This document shows positions 20,723 to 28,226 of a stretch of 39,792 nt of DNA, piece by piece. Made by a program: the position numbers and the translations under genes. The stretch covers positions 1 to 39,792 of the IMG/VR virus record IMGVR_UViG_3300032220_001558; one strand, 5' to 3'. The notes under the pieces are model-generated. The model did not search any database. It saw only the letters and a list, made by a program, of their open reading frames with translations, and was not told where the DNA came from. Origin of the DNA: a virus. Each line of letters opens with the position of its first letter. Position 1 is the stretch's first letter.

Positions 20723-20920
20723 ATGGATTGGCTGCTGTATCGGGTTCCAGAACACCGAGTAATTCACTACGGCATATTGATGATGATGATCACTGTGTTT
20801 ATGCCCATGTATATTTTGGATAGACAACTGGACAGTATTCATTATTTTAACAATTTTATAATTTTTGACGTTCTTTATTATATCTTTTTTGAAAAATTAA
20901 ACTTTACAAATGAAGATTAA
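20723..20920 (+). CDS. Small hydrophobic protein, 65 residues
   Basis: The ATG lies 8 bases after the bS21 stop. 'IHYGILMMMITVFMPMYILD' is one membrane span, and a second hydrophobic, aromatic section follows ('FNNFIIFDVLYYIFFEKLNF'). It is probably an inner-membrane protein. AT-content is higher than in nearby genes. The -35 box of the next promoter lies inside its 3' end. Unknown function. Confidence 0.6.
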   Translation: MDWLLYRVPEHRVIHYGILMMMITVFMPMYILDRQLDSIHYFNNFIIFDVLYYIFFEKLNFTNED

Positions 20921-20931
20921 GAGTGTATAAT
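20903..20931 (+). promoter_or_regulatory. Sigma70-type promoter of the clpP operon, leaderless
   Basis: TTTACA at 20903-20908, 17-base spacer, TATAAT at 20926-20931. ATG 20938 is on the predicted +1. Confidence 0.75.
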
Positions 20932-20937
20932 ACACAT

Positions 20938-21150
20938 ATGAATCAAACAACTTACACAGATAAAATTCCAGTGTACTGTTCAGACACAGATAAAACAGTG
21001 ATGGCAGAAGTGTTGGAATTCAAACCTAGACAATTTTTAAATGTGGCCGTGGAGCGATCCATTAGGCTCACAATGAGATATGATGCCAAACACGATCAAT
21101 ACGTAGGCAATATGGCCAAATTAGAATTTACTTCGAAAGGACCTAAATAA
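20938..21150 (+). CDS. Small phage protein upstream of clpP, 70 residues
   Basis: It starts [20 protein letters not shown] at the ATG placed on the predicted transcription start; the longer GTG start at 20923 would overlap the -10 box. It is beta-rich ('[44 protein letters not shown]') and resembles small proteins of T4-like marine phages. One base separates its stop from the ClpP start, so they are co-translated; whether it modifies ClpP is unknown. Confidence 0.7.
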   Translation: MNQTTYTDKIPVYCSDTDKTVMAEVLEFKPRQFLNVAVERSIRLTMRYDAKHDQYVGNMAKLEFTSKGPK

Positions 21151-21151
21151 T

Positions 21152-21742
21152 ATGCCATCATTAGTACCCATAGTTATAGAACAAGAAGCCAGAGGAGAAC
21201 GTTCCTACGACATATACAGTCGACTGCTCAAAGATAGATTAGTGATGTTGGATACAGATGTGAATCCAATCAGTGCCAGTCTTATAGTAAGTCAACTTTT
21301 ATTTTTAGAAAGTGAAGCAGTCAAACCCATACATTTTTATATCAATTCACCAGGAGGATTGGTCACAGCAGGTTTAGGAATCTACGATACCATGCAATAC
21401 ATCAAATCTCCAGTGTACACCTATGTGATTGGTCAGGCTTGCTCTATGGGCAGTCTATTGGCACAATCAGGTGAAGCCGGACACAGATACATGCTAAAAC
21501 ATGCTAGACACATGATACACCAACCATCAGGTGGCACTCAAGGTCAAGCCACAGACATACAAATTCATGCTCAAGAGATCCTTAAACTTAAAAAGGAACT
21601 CACTCAGATCTATGTTAATCACAATTCCAAAGGCAAAACCTTTGAGCAATTGAGTGCTGATATGGAAAGAGACAAATTCATGAACGCCCAAGAATCCCTT
21701 GAGTATGGATTGATAGATAAAATTCTATCTAAAAAAGACTAA
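21152..21742 (+). CDS. clpP: ClpP protease subunit
   Basis: A protein of 196 residues, full ClpP length. The catalytic triad is complete: Ser98 in '[11 protein letters not shown]', His123 in '[10 protein letters not shown]' and Asp174 in '[13 protein letters not shown]'. 'FYINSPGG' and 'YGLIDKIL' are also typical. It forms the proteolytic barrel that works with ClpX or ClpA. Phage ClpP could form pure or mixed barrels with the host enzyme. With the phage ClpS and a tmRNA whose tag ends in LMAA it makes a possible phage-directed protein disposal route. The N-terminal '[26 protein letters not shown]' is ordinary for the family. Confidence 0.96.
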   Translation: MPSLVPIVIEQEARGERSYDIYSRLLKDRLVMLDTDVNPISASLIVSQLLFLESEAVKPIHFYINSPGGLVTAGLGIYDTMQYIKSPVYTYVIGQACSMGSLLAQSGEAGHRYMLKHARHMIHQPSGGTQGQATDIQIHAQEILKLKKELTQIYVNHNSKGKTFEQLSADMERDKFMNAQESLEYGLIDKILSKKD

Positions 21743-21760
21743 AAAAACGGAGGACCAACT

Positions 21761-22135
21761 ATGAAAAATACATTGACTAGAACCAATAAATCTAGTAATA
21801 TATTAACAAGATTATTTAGAAACTTTGTTTCGAATAATGCAACAACTAGAAAAAATGAAGGAGTTATCTCAATGAGAAAAACTACTAGTATCCAAGATAG
21901 AGTACAAGCCGCTTTAGAAGCTGGTCAAGCTCTTACAGCGTCAGCGATCAAAAATAGATTCGGTGCCGCTAATCCAGGTGCTGTAATTCAAAGCCTAAGA
22001 TTCAGAGGCTTCCCAGTATTCTTAAACACAAATAAGAGAACTGGTGCTAAAGTTTACAGAACTGGTAAAGCCCCAAGAAAAGTAATCGGCGCTGGTTATC
22101 AGGCCATTGCTAAAGGCTTAATCCAAGTAGACTAA
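21761..22135 (+). CDS. Winged-helix-like DNA-binding protein, conserved in marine phages
   Basis: Up to 124 residues. ATG 21761 follows GGAGGA, and an internal ATG at 21872 has its own GGAG (about 8 bases before), giving an 87-residue form MRKTTSIQDRVQ. The core 'RVQAALEAGQALTASAIKNRFGAANPGAVIQSLRFRGFPVF' is a helix-turn-helix, then 'GAKVYRTGKAPRKVI' a wing. Similar small proteins are abundant in T4-like cyanophages. The coding sequence is richer in GC and in frequent codons than the neighbours, and a strong terminator follows, so expression is probably high. DNA-binding is inferred. Confidence 0.75.
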   Translation: MKNTLTRTNKSSNILTRLFRNFVSNNATTRKNEGVISMRKTTSIQDRVQAALEAGQALTASAIKNRFGAANPGAVIQSLRFRGFPVFLNTNKRTGAKVYRTGKAPRKVIGAGYQAIAKGLIQVD

Positions 22136-22155
22136 TTTCTACTTCTGTTAGTTTT

Positions 22156-22190
22156 AAAAAGGGTGGCTCTTAGGAGTCGCCCTTTTTTAT
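22156..22190 (+). terminator. Rho-independent terminator
   Basis: Stem 22156-22169 with 22174-22187 (14 bp, two G-T pairs, A-T at the base), loop TTAG, ending in a run of T. Confidence 0.9.
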
Positions 22191-22198
22191 TTTAAGAC

Positions 22199-22242
22199 AA
22201 CCCATGTTAAGTCATTGATTTATATGACCTTTTAGATGGGTT
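22199..22242. repeat. Imperfect inverted repeat between operons
   Basis: AACCCAT (22199-22205) pairs with ATGGGTT (22236-22242). Inside, GTCA (22211-22214) pairs with TGAC (22225-22228). It lies between a terminator and the promoter of the next operon. Confidence 0.45.
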
Positions 22243-22259
22243 TAAGGCACCAATATATT

Positions 22260-22288
22260 TTGACTTTTTGCTTCAAAGAAGTTATTAT
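22260..22288 (+). promoter_or_regulatory. Sigma70-type promoter of the replication/repair operon
   Basis: TTGACT at 22260-22265, 17-base spacer, TATTAT at 22283-22288; predicted +1 about 22295, leader of about 29 bases without a clear Shine-Dalgarno sequence. Confidence 0.6.
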
Positions 22289-22323
22289 ATACATATTAGG
22301 CAAACAAACTATAGGCAAAACAT

Positions 22324-23328
22324 ATGAAAAGGCAAATATACGTTCTAGAAGGCAGTTACAGAAATAAAAAAATTGAAAATCAGGTATTTGAACTTGTGAA
22401 ACCATATCATCCATATCCACACAAAGAAGGTGGCTTCGTCACAGTCAAAGTGGAAGACATCAAAGAATTTCCAGGAGCCACAGACAAAGAGATTAGAGTA
22501 TCAGTGGATTCTGAAACTCAATTGAGAGACAAAGCACCAGAAACTCCCAAAGAAGAATCAGATGAACAAGTGGTGGATAGATTAAGAAAAAGATTCGACA
22601 TATTAACTGAAATGACCAAGGCTTGTAAAAGAGGTGATGTGAGAGCAATGATTGTGTCAGGACCTCCAGGAGTGGGTAAATCGTTTGGAGTAGAAGCAGT
22701 GCTACAGAAACATGATATCCTAGCCACATTGGGAGACAGTAAACCCAAGTATGAAGTGGTCAAAGGTGCTATGAGTGCGTTGGGCTTGTATTGTAAATTG
22801 TATCATTTCAAAGAGAAAGACAATGTGCTGGTATTTGATGATTGCGACAGTATCTTATTAGAAGACCTATCATTGAACATATTAAAAGCAGCATTGGATT
22901 CCAAAAGAACTAGAAAAATTTGTTGGAACACAGAAGCATACAGACTGAGAGAAGAAGGAGTGCCCAGCAGTTTTGAATTCAAAGGTTCTGCTATATTCAT
23001 TACCAACATTAAATTTGATAATGTTAAGAGCAAAAAATTGAGAGATCATTTGGAAGCATTGGAATCTAGAAGTCATTATATTGATCTCACAATAGACACT
23101 ATCAGAGAAAAGATATTGAGAATTAGACAGATTGTGACTGATGGTATGTTGAAAGAATATGAGCTGTCATCAGAAACTGAAAATCAAATAGTGGAGTTTG
23201 TGGTGGAGCATCAACGCAGACTGAGAGAGATCAGTCTTAGAACTGTGCTGAAAGTAGCAGATTTAGCCAAAGCATTTCCGAACACTTGGGCAGAAACTGC
23301 CGCTCACACTATATTGAAACCTAGATAA
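22324..23328 (+). CDS. AAA-family ATPase, conserved in T4-like marine phages
   Basis: A protein of 334 residues. Walker A is GPPGVGKS (113-120) and Walker B 'VLVFDDCD' (168-175). A sensor-1-like 'GSAIFITNIKF' and a C-terminal helical domain follow. The N-terminal 110 residues include a small beta section and an acidic linker. It is close in plan to clamp-loader-like or helicase-loader-like ATPases, and the same gene is common in T4-like cyanophages, of unproven function. It heads an operon with DNA ligase 10 bases downstream, so a task at replication forks or repair sites is likely but not shown. Confidence 0.83.
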   Translation: MKRQIYVLEGSYRNKKIENQVFELVKPYHPYPHKEGGFVTVKVEDIKEFPGATDKEIRVSVDSETQLRDKAPETPKEESDEQVVDRLRKRFDILTEMTKACKRGDVRAMIVSGPPGVGKSFGVEAVLQKHDILATLGDSKPKYEVVKGAMSALGLYCKLYHFKEKDNVLVFDDCDSILLEDLSLNILKAALDSKRTRKICWNTEAYRLREEGVPSSFEFKGSAIFITNIKFDNVKSKKLRDHLEALESRSHYIDLTIDTIREKILRIRQIVTDGMLKEYELSSETENQIVEFVVEHQRRLREISLRTVLKVADLAKAFPNTWAETAAHTILKPR

Positions 23329-23338
23329 TAGTAGTAAA

Positions 23339-24673
23339 ATGAGAACTCAACCGCAACAAGTAATTGCTAAATTGGAAGCAGACAACAGCAGATTGGCCAA
23401 AGAGGCCATTCTGTTGTCAGCCATGCAGGAAGGATTAGATGAGTTCTTTGAAGGTGTGCGTATGTGTTTGGATAAACTTTACACATTTGGTGTTAAACAA
23501 GTGCCTGAAAAAGACTCAGTGATATCTGCTCAAGGATGCGAATGGAAGATATTCAAACAGTTGGCAGAACAATTACATCGTAGAGAACTCACAGGTCATG
23601 CGGCTCGTGATGCCATTAATCTTGTGATGAGTTCAGCCACAGCAGAACAATGGAATGGTTTTTACAGAAGAATACTAATCAAAGATCTTAGATGTGGAGT
23701 GAGTGAAAAAACTGTGAACAGTGTGGCTACTAAGAACAAATTTAAAAAATATGAAGTGCCAGTATTCACTTGCCAATTAGCACATGACAGCGCCAACCAC
23801 GAAAAGAAGTTGGTGGGTAAGAAAATGTTGGAAGTTAAATTGGATGGTGTAAGAGTTATCACTATTGTGTATCCAGATGGCAAAGTGGACATGTTCAGTC
23901 GTAATGGCAAAGAGTTTACCAACTTTGGACACATAGCAGAACAGATATCACTGGTGGTTAAAAAATCACCTCCTCCATATCCTTTGGTATTGGATGGTGA
24001 AGTGATGAGTGAAAATTTTCAGGATTTAATGAAGCAGGTACACCGTAAAGAATCTGCAGGTGCTTTGGATGCTGTGTTGCACTTGTTTGATTTCTTACCA
24101 TTGTCCGATTTTATGGAAGGATATTGGGATAAGAAACAAACAGATAGAACCATCATGCTGAAGGCTTGGTATGAACAACACAAGAATGATTTAAACGCCG
24201 TTACAGTGCTGGCACATGAAGTTGTGGACTTGGACACAGTAGAAGGACAAAAGACTTACACAGAGGTTAATAAGAGGGCAGTAGAAGGTGGATATGAAGG
24301 CATCATGATCAAAGATGTGGATGCTTCATACGAATGCAAAAGAAGTCATGCTTGGTTAAAACTGAAACCATTTATTGAAGTGAGCTTGACTGTGAAATCT
24401 GTGGAAGAAGGCACAGGCAAGAATGTGGGCAAACTGGGAGCATTCATTGTGGAAGGCATGGATGATAACAAATTGATCAAATCCAATGTGGGTTCAGGAT
24501 TGACCGATGAAGAACGAGACGAATTTTGGAAAGACAAAGATGCATTAATTGGACAAGTGATTGAAGTGAGAGCAGATGCAGTCACACAGAATCAAGATGC
24601 TGTGAATGAATATTCATTGCGTTTTCCAAGATTTATGAAGTTTAGAGGATTCACAAAGGGAGAAAAACTGTGA
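23339..24673 (+). CDS. lig: ATP-dependent DNA ligase, T4 gp30 type
   Basis: A protein of 444 residues. The adenylated lysine is Lys167 in motif I, KLDGVR (167-172). Motif III is 'MFSRNGKEF', motif IV 'LVLDGEVMS', and 'GYEGIMIKD' with 'WLKLKP' are motifs IIIa/V. The C-terminal OB domain ends 'LRFPRFMKFRGF'. The N-terminal 150 helical residues match the gp30 DNA-binding domain. It seals nicks between Okazaki fragments and in repair. It lies in an operon with the AAA ATPase and overlaps the next gene by 4 bases. Confidence 0.95.
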   Translation: MRTQPQQVIAKLEADNSRLAKEAILLSAMQEGLDEFFEGVRMCLDKLYTFGVKQVPEKDSVISAQGCEWKIFKQLAEQLHRRELTGHAARDAINLVMSSATAEQWNGFYRRILIKDLRCGVSEKTVNSVATKNKFKKYEVPVFTCQLAHDSANHEKKLVGKKMLEVKLDGVRVITIVYPDGKVDMFSRNGKEFTNFGHIAEQISLVVKKSPPPYPLVLDGEVMSENFQDLMKQVHRKESAGALDAVLHLFDFLPLSDFMEGYWDKKQTDRTIMLKAWYEQHKNDLNAVTVLAHEVVDLDTVEGQKTYTEVNKRAVEGGYEGIMIKDVDASYECKRSHAWLKLKPFIEVSLTVKSVEEGTGKNVGKLGAFIVEGMDDNKLIKSNVGSGLTDEERDEFWKDKDALIGQVIEVRADAVTQNQDAVNEYSLRFPRFMKFRGFTKGEKL

Positions 24674-24858
24674 GTGAATTAGAGATCATTAAAAAAGCAA
24701 TGGCACACAATAAGAAACTATTTCTCAAAGAAATGCAACAGATCAATCATAAGATAGATGCTTTGGATGCTAAACTGAGCCGACACATCACATTTATTGA
24801 AAATGTGTATGCACCTTTGAGCAACAGCATTGAAAAATTTAAAAAACTATTCAAATGA
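24670..24858 (+). CDS. Small coiled-coil protein, 62 residues
   Basis: GTG start sharing GTGA with the ligase stop. It is almost wholly helical ('LEIIKKAMAHNKKLFLKEMQQINHKIDALDAKLSRHITFIENVY'), with a heptad pattern and basic ends. It shares ATGA with the next gene. No family recognised; tight coupling suggests a small partner of the replication operon. Confidence 0.65.
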   Translation: MSELEIIKKAMAHNKKLFLKEMQQINHKIDALDAKLSRHITFIENVYAPLSNSIEKFKKLFK

Positions 24859-25070
24859 AAAAATACACAATAGAAATATCAGTGGGAGACTATGTGGCTG
24901 TGGGTCGTTTTAGAAACGTTACCACACAGATTAAAGACATAAAAGTAGATGAATATGGTCAACCAATCATATACACCAACAAAGGTCCTAAAAAATTATT
25001 CAGTTGTAGAGTAACCAAGCTGGATCCCGGCAGTAAAACACCCAAACAAATATTACAGGAGAAAAAATGA
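24855..25070 (+). CDS. Small beta-rich phage protein, 71 residues
   Basis: It reads MKKYTIEISVGDYVAVGRFRN, then 'IKDIKVDEYGQPIIYTNKGPKKLFSCRVTKLDPG', an SH3-like pattern of short strands. Similar short proteins with 'VGD.V..GRF+N...K' followed by 'D..GQP.I.T..G...L' occur in T4-like marine phages. It overlaps both neighbours by 4 bases. Function unknown. Confidence 0.68.
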   Translation: MKKYTIEISVGDYVAVGRFRNVTTQIKDIKVDEYGQPIIYTNKGPKKLFSCRVTKLDPGSKTPKQILQEKK

Positions 25071-25282
25071 GTTCTGACACAGCACTAATTATGGGCATTG
25101 TATTATTAATAATGATAGGTGCTTGTATAGGATGGTATTTGTGTGAAAGATGGTATGCAAAGAGATTTCAAATTGTATTGGAAGAGTGTAAAAACATAAA
25201 TGAAATTACTCTTAAAATGTGGGAAGACATTTTGAATATTCAAAAAAAATTAAGTAAAAACAAAGACGAACAATCTAAATAG
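25067..25282 (+). CDS. Small membrane protein with coiled-coil tail, 71 residues
   Basis: One N-terminal membrane span ('ALIMGIVLLIMIGACIGWYLC') followed by a charged helical tail ('NINEITLKMWEDILNIQKKLSKNKDEQ'). The start overlaps the previous stop (ATGA) and follows AGGAGAAAA. It is probably anchored in the inner membrane with its tail inside. Unknown function. Confidence 0.65.
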   Translation: MSSDTALIMGIVLLIMIGACIGWYLCERWYAKRFQIVLEECKNINEITLKMWEDILNIQKKLSKNKDEQSK

Positions 25283-25321
25283 GTTGATTTTATGCTCAAA
25301 TGGCTATATAGCTGTTATAGC

Positions 25322-26161
25322 ATGAGTGATACAGCAGAAAAATATAGACCCAGCATCCAAGAGAGAATCGCAGAGAGAGTGCGTGAAATAGTTGGTCCAA
25401 TAGAAGACTGGTTGGAAAGATTGATCACTATGCCTGATAGATTCAATCCTGAAACATTTCAATTGATAGATCATTTTAAAAAAGAAAAAATGGGTGGAGT
25501 ACATGCTCGTAAAATAATAGAAATGTATGAAACACAATACAAAGAATACAAAGATTTATTGGAATTAAGAAAGAAAAATTTAAAATTCAAAGAAATAGAT
25601 GAAGAAGGAGAAGGTGATTCTGAAGAAAGACAACTGTTGGAATCATACGAAGACATCAGCAATGAAGTGATAGAAAAAGGTATCAAAGCTCACGATAACA
25701 TATTCAAAGCCTGCGATTATATGATAGACATTGCCAATGCCAATCGCAAACCACGCAAAAAGAAGCCCATCAGCAAAGACAAGTTGGTATCCAAACTGCA
25801 ATATTCCAAAGAAGACACCAAATACAATTTAAAAAGCATTGATCCCAAAGACATCATCACTGCTGAACAACTGTGGGTGTTCAACACAAAAACTAGAAAA
25901 TTGGGCATATATGTGGCCAGTGTGTTGGATCCTAGAGGTCTTAACAGAGAGGGCACAGGATTGAGTGTAAAAGGTACTTCTGTGCAAGGATTTGACCCAG
26001 AAAAAAGCGTACAAAAGACTCTTAGAAAGCCTGAAGAACAACTGTCTGAATTTATGAAGTGTGGACCTGTTAAATCCAAGACTTTTTTCAGTGAAATTAA
26101 GAGCATGGAAATAGCACTCACAGGACGCATCAATCCTGACACCATATTATTAAAAGTTTAG
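25322..26161 (+). CDS. Conserved phage protein, 279 residues, unknown
   Basis: The start at 25322 (MSDTAEKYRPSIQERIAERV) is preferred over an upstream ATG at 25292. The N-terminal half is helical and charged ('QYKEYKDLLELRKKNLKF', then a Glu-rich stretch). The middle is basic ('NANRKPRKKKPISKDKLVSKL') and the C-terminal half mixed, with 'LWVFNTKTRKLGIYVA' and 'GLSVKGTSVQGFDPEKSVQKTLRKPEEQL'. It matches in plan a protein of T4-like cyanophages that lies near replication or structural genes. The basic stretch suggests nucleic-acid contact. It is the last gene of the operon that starts at 22324. Confidence 0.7.
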   Translation: MSDTAEKYRPSIQERIAERVREIVGPIEDWLERLITMPDRFNPETFQLIDHFKKEKMGGVHARKIIEMYETQYKEYKDLLELRKKNLKFKEIDEEGEGDSEERQLLESYEDISNEVIEKGIKAHDNIFKACDYMIDIANANRKPRKKKPISKDKLVSKLQYSKEDTKYNLKSIDPKDIITAEQLWVFNTKTRKLGIYVASVLDPRGLNREGTGLSVKGTSVQGFDPEKSVQKTLRKPEEQLSEFMKCGPVKSKTFFSEIKSMEIALTGRINPDTILLKV

Positions 26162-26162
26162 A

Positions 26163-26170
26163 TATAAATA
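26163..26170 (+). promoter_or_regulatory. Consensus T4 late promoter, leaderless
   Basis: TATAAATA, exact consensus. Five bases separate it from ATG 26176, which coincides with the expected +1. Confidence 0.8.
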
Positions 26171-26175
26171 GTAGT

Positions 26176-27066
26176 ATGTCAAAATCCATTGAACGCAATA
26201 TAGCATCAGTTAATAAAGGAGCAGATGAATTTACCACTGGTTTAAAACAGTTGGCACAATCTGCAGCGGATGCCATCAACAACAAACATATTCAAGAAAA
26301 ACCCATTGAATTCTTCGGCACAGCAGACAACGGTATCTATGGCAAAGGTTTGCAGTGGACTGGAGTGGGTCAAACCAAATATTTCAATCTGCAACCCACA
26401 CCTGACAGGCTGTGGAGCAATGTCAGCATAGATTTAAAACCAGAACAATCTTACATGATAGACAACACACCAGTGTTGACCGTGAATGAATTAGGACGCA
26501 CAGTGACCAAATCTAATCTGCGTCAAGTAGGCACACTGAACAACTTGGTGGTGTCTGGCAACTTGAATGTGAGTCAATTTGTAATATTTGATTCAGGTTT
26601 GAACAGATTGGGCATAGGCATAGAAACTCCCAATGCCACATTGAGTGTAGCCAGCAACACAGTGGAATTTATAGTACAACCAGGAGTGGCTGCTGCAGAC
26701 ATAGGCACTCACACCAACAGTGGATTAAACATCAAAACTGATAACACAGATAGAATCACAATCACTGCCAATGGCAATATCACTCTGGGATTGAAAGGCA
26801 ACACTGAAACTAAAATTAATATGTATGGCAGAGTGGGCATAGGTGTTACCAGTGTGGAATCAGATGTGAGTTTGAGTACATCAGGTGCAGTTAAATTTCA
26901 AAACAAAAAATTCGAAGTGAGCAGTGGCATACCTGTTGCAGGTGCTTACAGCGTGGGAGATATTATTTGGAACAGTGCTCCATCAGCAGGCGCAGCTATC
27001 GGTTGGGTGTGTGTGGCCACTGGCAATCCAGGACAGTGGAAATCATTCGGCACTATATCAAACTAA
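26176..27066 (+). CDS. Tail fibre-like virion protein
   Basis: A protein of 296 residues. The N-terminus is helical ('SIERNIASVNKGADEFTTGLKQLAQSAADAINNK'). Then comes a glycine-rich, repeated short-strand region ('GIYGKGLQWTGVGQTKYF', 'LNRLGIGIETPNATLSV', 'ITITANGNITLGLKG', 'MYGRVGIGV') typical of phage fibre shafts, and it ends 'YSVGDIIWNSAPSAGAAIGWVCVATGNPGQWKSFGTI', a small C-terminal domain common in tail fibres. The late promoter supports a structural role. The exact place in the tail cannot be told. Confidence 0.75.
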   Translation: MSKSIERNIASVNKGADEFTTGLKQLAQSAADAINNKHIQEKPIEFFGTADNGIYGKGLQWTGVGQTKYFNLQPTPDRLWSNVSIDLKPEQSYMIDNTPVLTVNELGRTVTKSNLRQVGTLNNLVVSGNLNVSQFVIFDSGLNRLGIGIETPNATLSVASNTVEFIVQPGVAAADIGTHTNSGLNIKTDNTDRITITANGNITLGLKGNTETKINMYGRVGIGVTSVESDVSLSTSGAVKFQNKKFEVSSGIPVAGAYSVGDIIWNSAPSAGAAIGWVCVATGNPGQWKSFGTISN

Positions 27067-27067
27067 T

Positions 27068-27514
27068 CTAAGTGCTCATCACATCTTTTAGATACTTCTT
27101 ACTCCAATAACTGTAATAATCTTTAGATTGCAGAAATCGTCTTGCATTTTCCAATTTGGATCTCTTTTGACACAGTATTAAATTGTACAGTCCATTATTG
27201 GTGCGTACATCTTTGATGTTGGTTTCAACCTCCCAGTGATCTGCTAGAAAAACATATTCTTTGTGAGTGTCATTCAGCTGATCACATAACTCATACATCT
27301 TAGATTTTTTCATGCGAAATTCTTTAAGATACAACAGCACATCCACAGTGTCCAACAGATGTTGATCCCGTTCAAACTTTATGAGTTTCTTCACGCGATT
27401 CAATATTTTGTATCGAGCACGGGCAGCATAGGGACACACCGATACACCACCTAGATTTTCTTGTGGATTGCTGAGATGCTGTATCCAGAGTTTGATGTGT
27501 GATTGCATGGACAT
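27068..27514 (-). CDS. Conserved phage protein of unknown function, 148 residues
   Basis: It reads MSMQSHIKLWIQHLSNPQENLGGVSVCPYAARARYK (second ATG at 27508 equally possible). 'W..HLS.P...LGG..VCP.A' is a box I recall from T4-like marine phage proteins and from a bacterial family of unknown function. The rest is helical with many Lys and Tyr. It is convergent with the fibre gene and divergent from 27540, with which it shares an overlapping late promoter region. Confidence 0.68.
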   Translation of the reverse strand: MSMQSHIKLWIQHLSNPQENLGGVSVCPYAARARYKILNRVKKLIKFERDQHLLDTVDVLLYLKEFRMKKSKMYELCDQLNDTHKEYVFLADHWEVETNIKDVRTNNGLYNLILCQKRSKLENARRFLQSKDYYSYWSKKYLKDVMST

Positions 27515-27521
27515 ATATGTG

Positions 27522-27534
27522 TATTTAATAAATA
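27522..27534. promoter_or_regulatory. Overlapping divergent T4-type late promoters
   Basis: On + : AATAAATA at 27527-27534, 5 bases before ATG 27540. On - : ATTAAATA at 27529-27522, 7 bases before the start at 27514. The two boxes share three bases. Confidence 0.7.
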
Positions 27535-27539
27535 TTCAC

Positions 27540-28124
27540 ATGTTTGTGATAGGCAATGGTGAAAGCAGAAAAAATATCAATCTTGATAGGATCGATCAAA
27601 TAAAAATAGGCTGCAATGCCATATTCCGTGATTGGTCGATGAATCATCTGATCTGTTGTGATCGCAAAATGGTTTTGGAATCCATTGCTGAAACAGATCT
27701 GCAAAAGACTGCAGTATACACCAGACCAGAATATATCCACATGCATCCATTATTGAAATCTCTGCCCACACTGCCTTATGACAGTGAGTTGAGACAGGAT
27801 CAACCCATACACTGGGGCAGTGGTCCTTATGCTGTGCTGCTGGCCACTCAATTGAACACTGAAAATGAAACAATCAATCTTTTGGGATTTGATTTGTATG
27901 GCATGGGAGAACACATCAACAATGTGTACAAAGACTCCCATGGTTACAATCGCAGCAGTGATCGTGCAGTGGATCCTAGATATTGGATACATCAGTTGAG
28001 CAAGATATTTGAGATAAATGCCAAAATGCAATTCCAGCTGTATGTGCCAGATAACTTTATCAAACCCAAAGATTGGAATCATACCAATTTGACATATCAG
28101 AGCTTGACAAAACTGCGGCAATAA
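27540..28124 (+). CDS. Possible glycosyltransferase/DUF115-like phage protein
   Basis: A protein of 194 residues; ATG 27540 is fixed by the late promoter. It begins MFVIGNGESRKNINLDRI and has 'KIGCNAIFRDWSMNHLICCD' and 'GSGPYAVLLATQLNTENETINLLGFDLYG'. The GNGxS loop with later 'G.G..A...A.....I.LLG.D' is shared by GT42-like sialyltransferase folds and DUF115 (MptE-like) proteins, including homologues in T4-like cyanophages. Action on surface sugars or a nucleotide-sugar is a reasonable guess. A glycosyltransferase-like gene lies 640 bases downstream. Confidence 0.6.
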   Translation: MFVIGNGESRKNINLDRIDQIKIGCNAIFRDWSMNHLICCDRKMVLESIAETDLQKTAVYTRPEYIHMHPLLKSLPTLPYDSELRQDQPIHWGSGPYAVLLATQLNTENETINLLGFDLYGMGEHINNVYKDSHGYNRSSDRAVDPRYWIHQLSKIFEINAKMQFQLYVPDNFIKPKDWNHTNLTYQSLTKLRQ

Positions 28125-28154
28125 TGTAATAATATGTGATGTTTGCGATATATG

Positions 28155-28185
28155 TTGATTGCACACACAGAGGACTTGGTATAAT
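28155..28185 (+). promoter_or_regulatory. Sigma70-type promoter of the PTPS-like gene
   Basis: TTGATT at 28155-28160, 19-base spacer (long) and consensus TATAAT at 28180-28185; predicted +1 about 28192. Confidence 0.5.
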
Positions 28186-28226
28186 CCCTCTATAAAAATT
28201 CTTCTACCATATTAAAGGAGAAAAAT

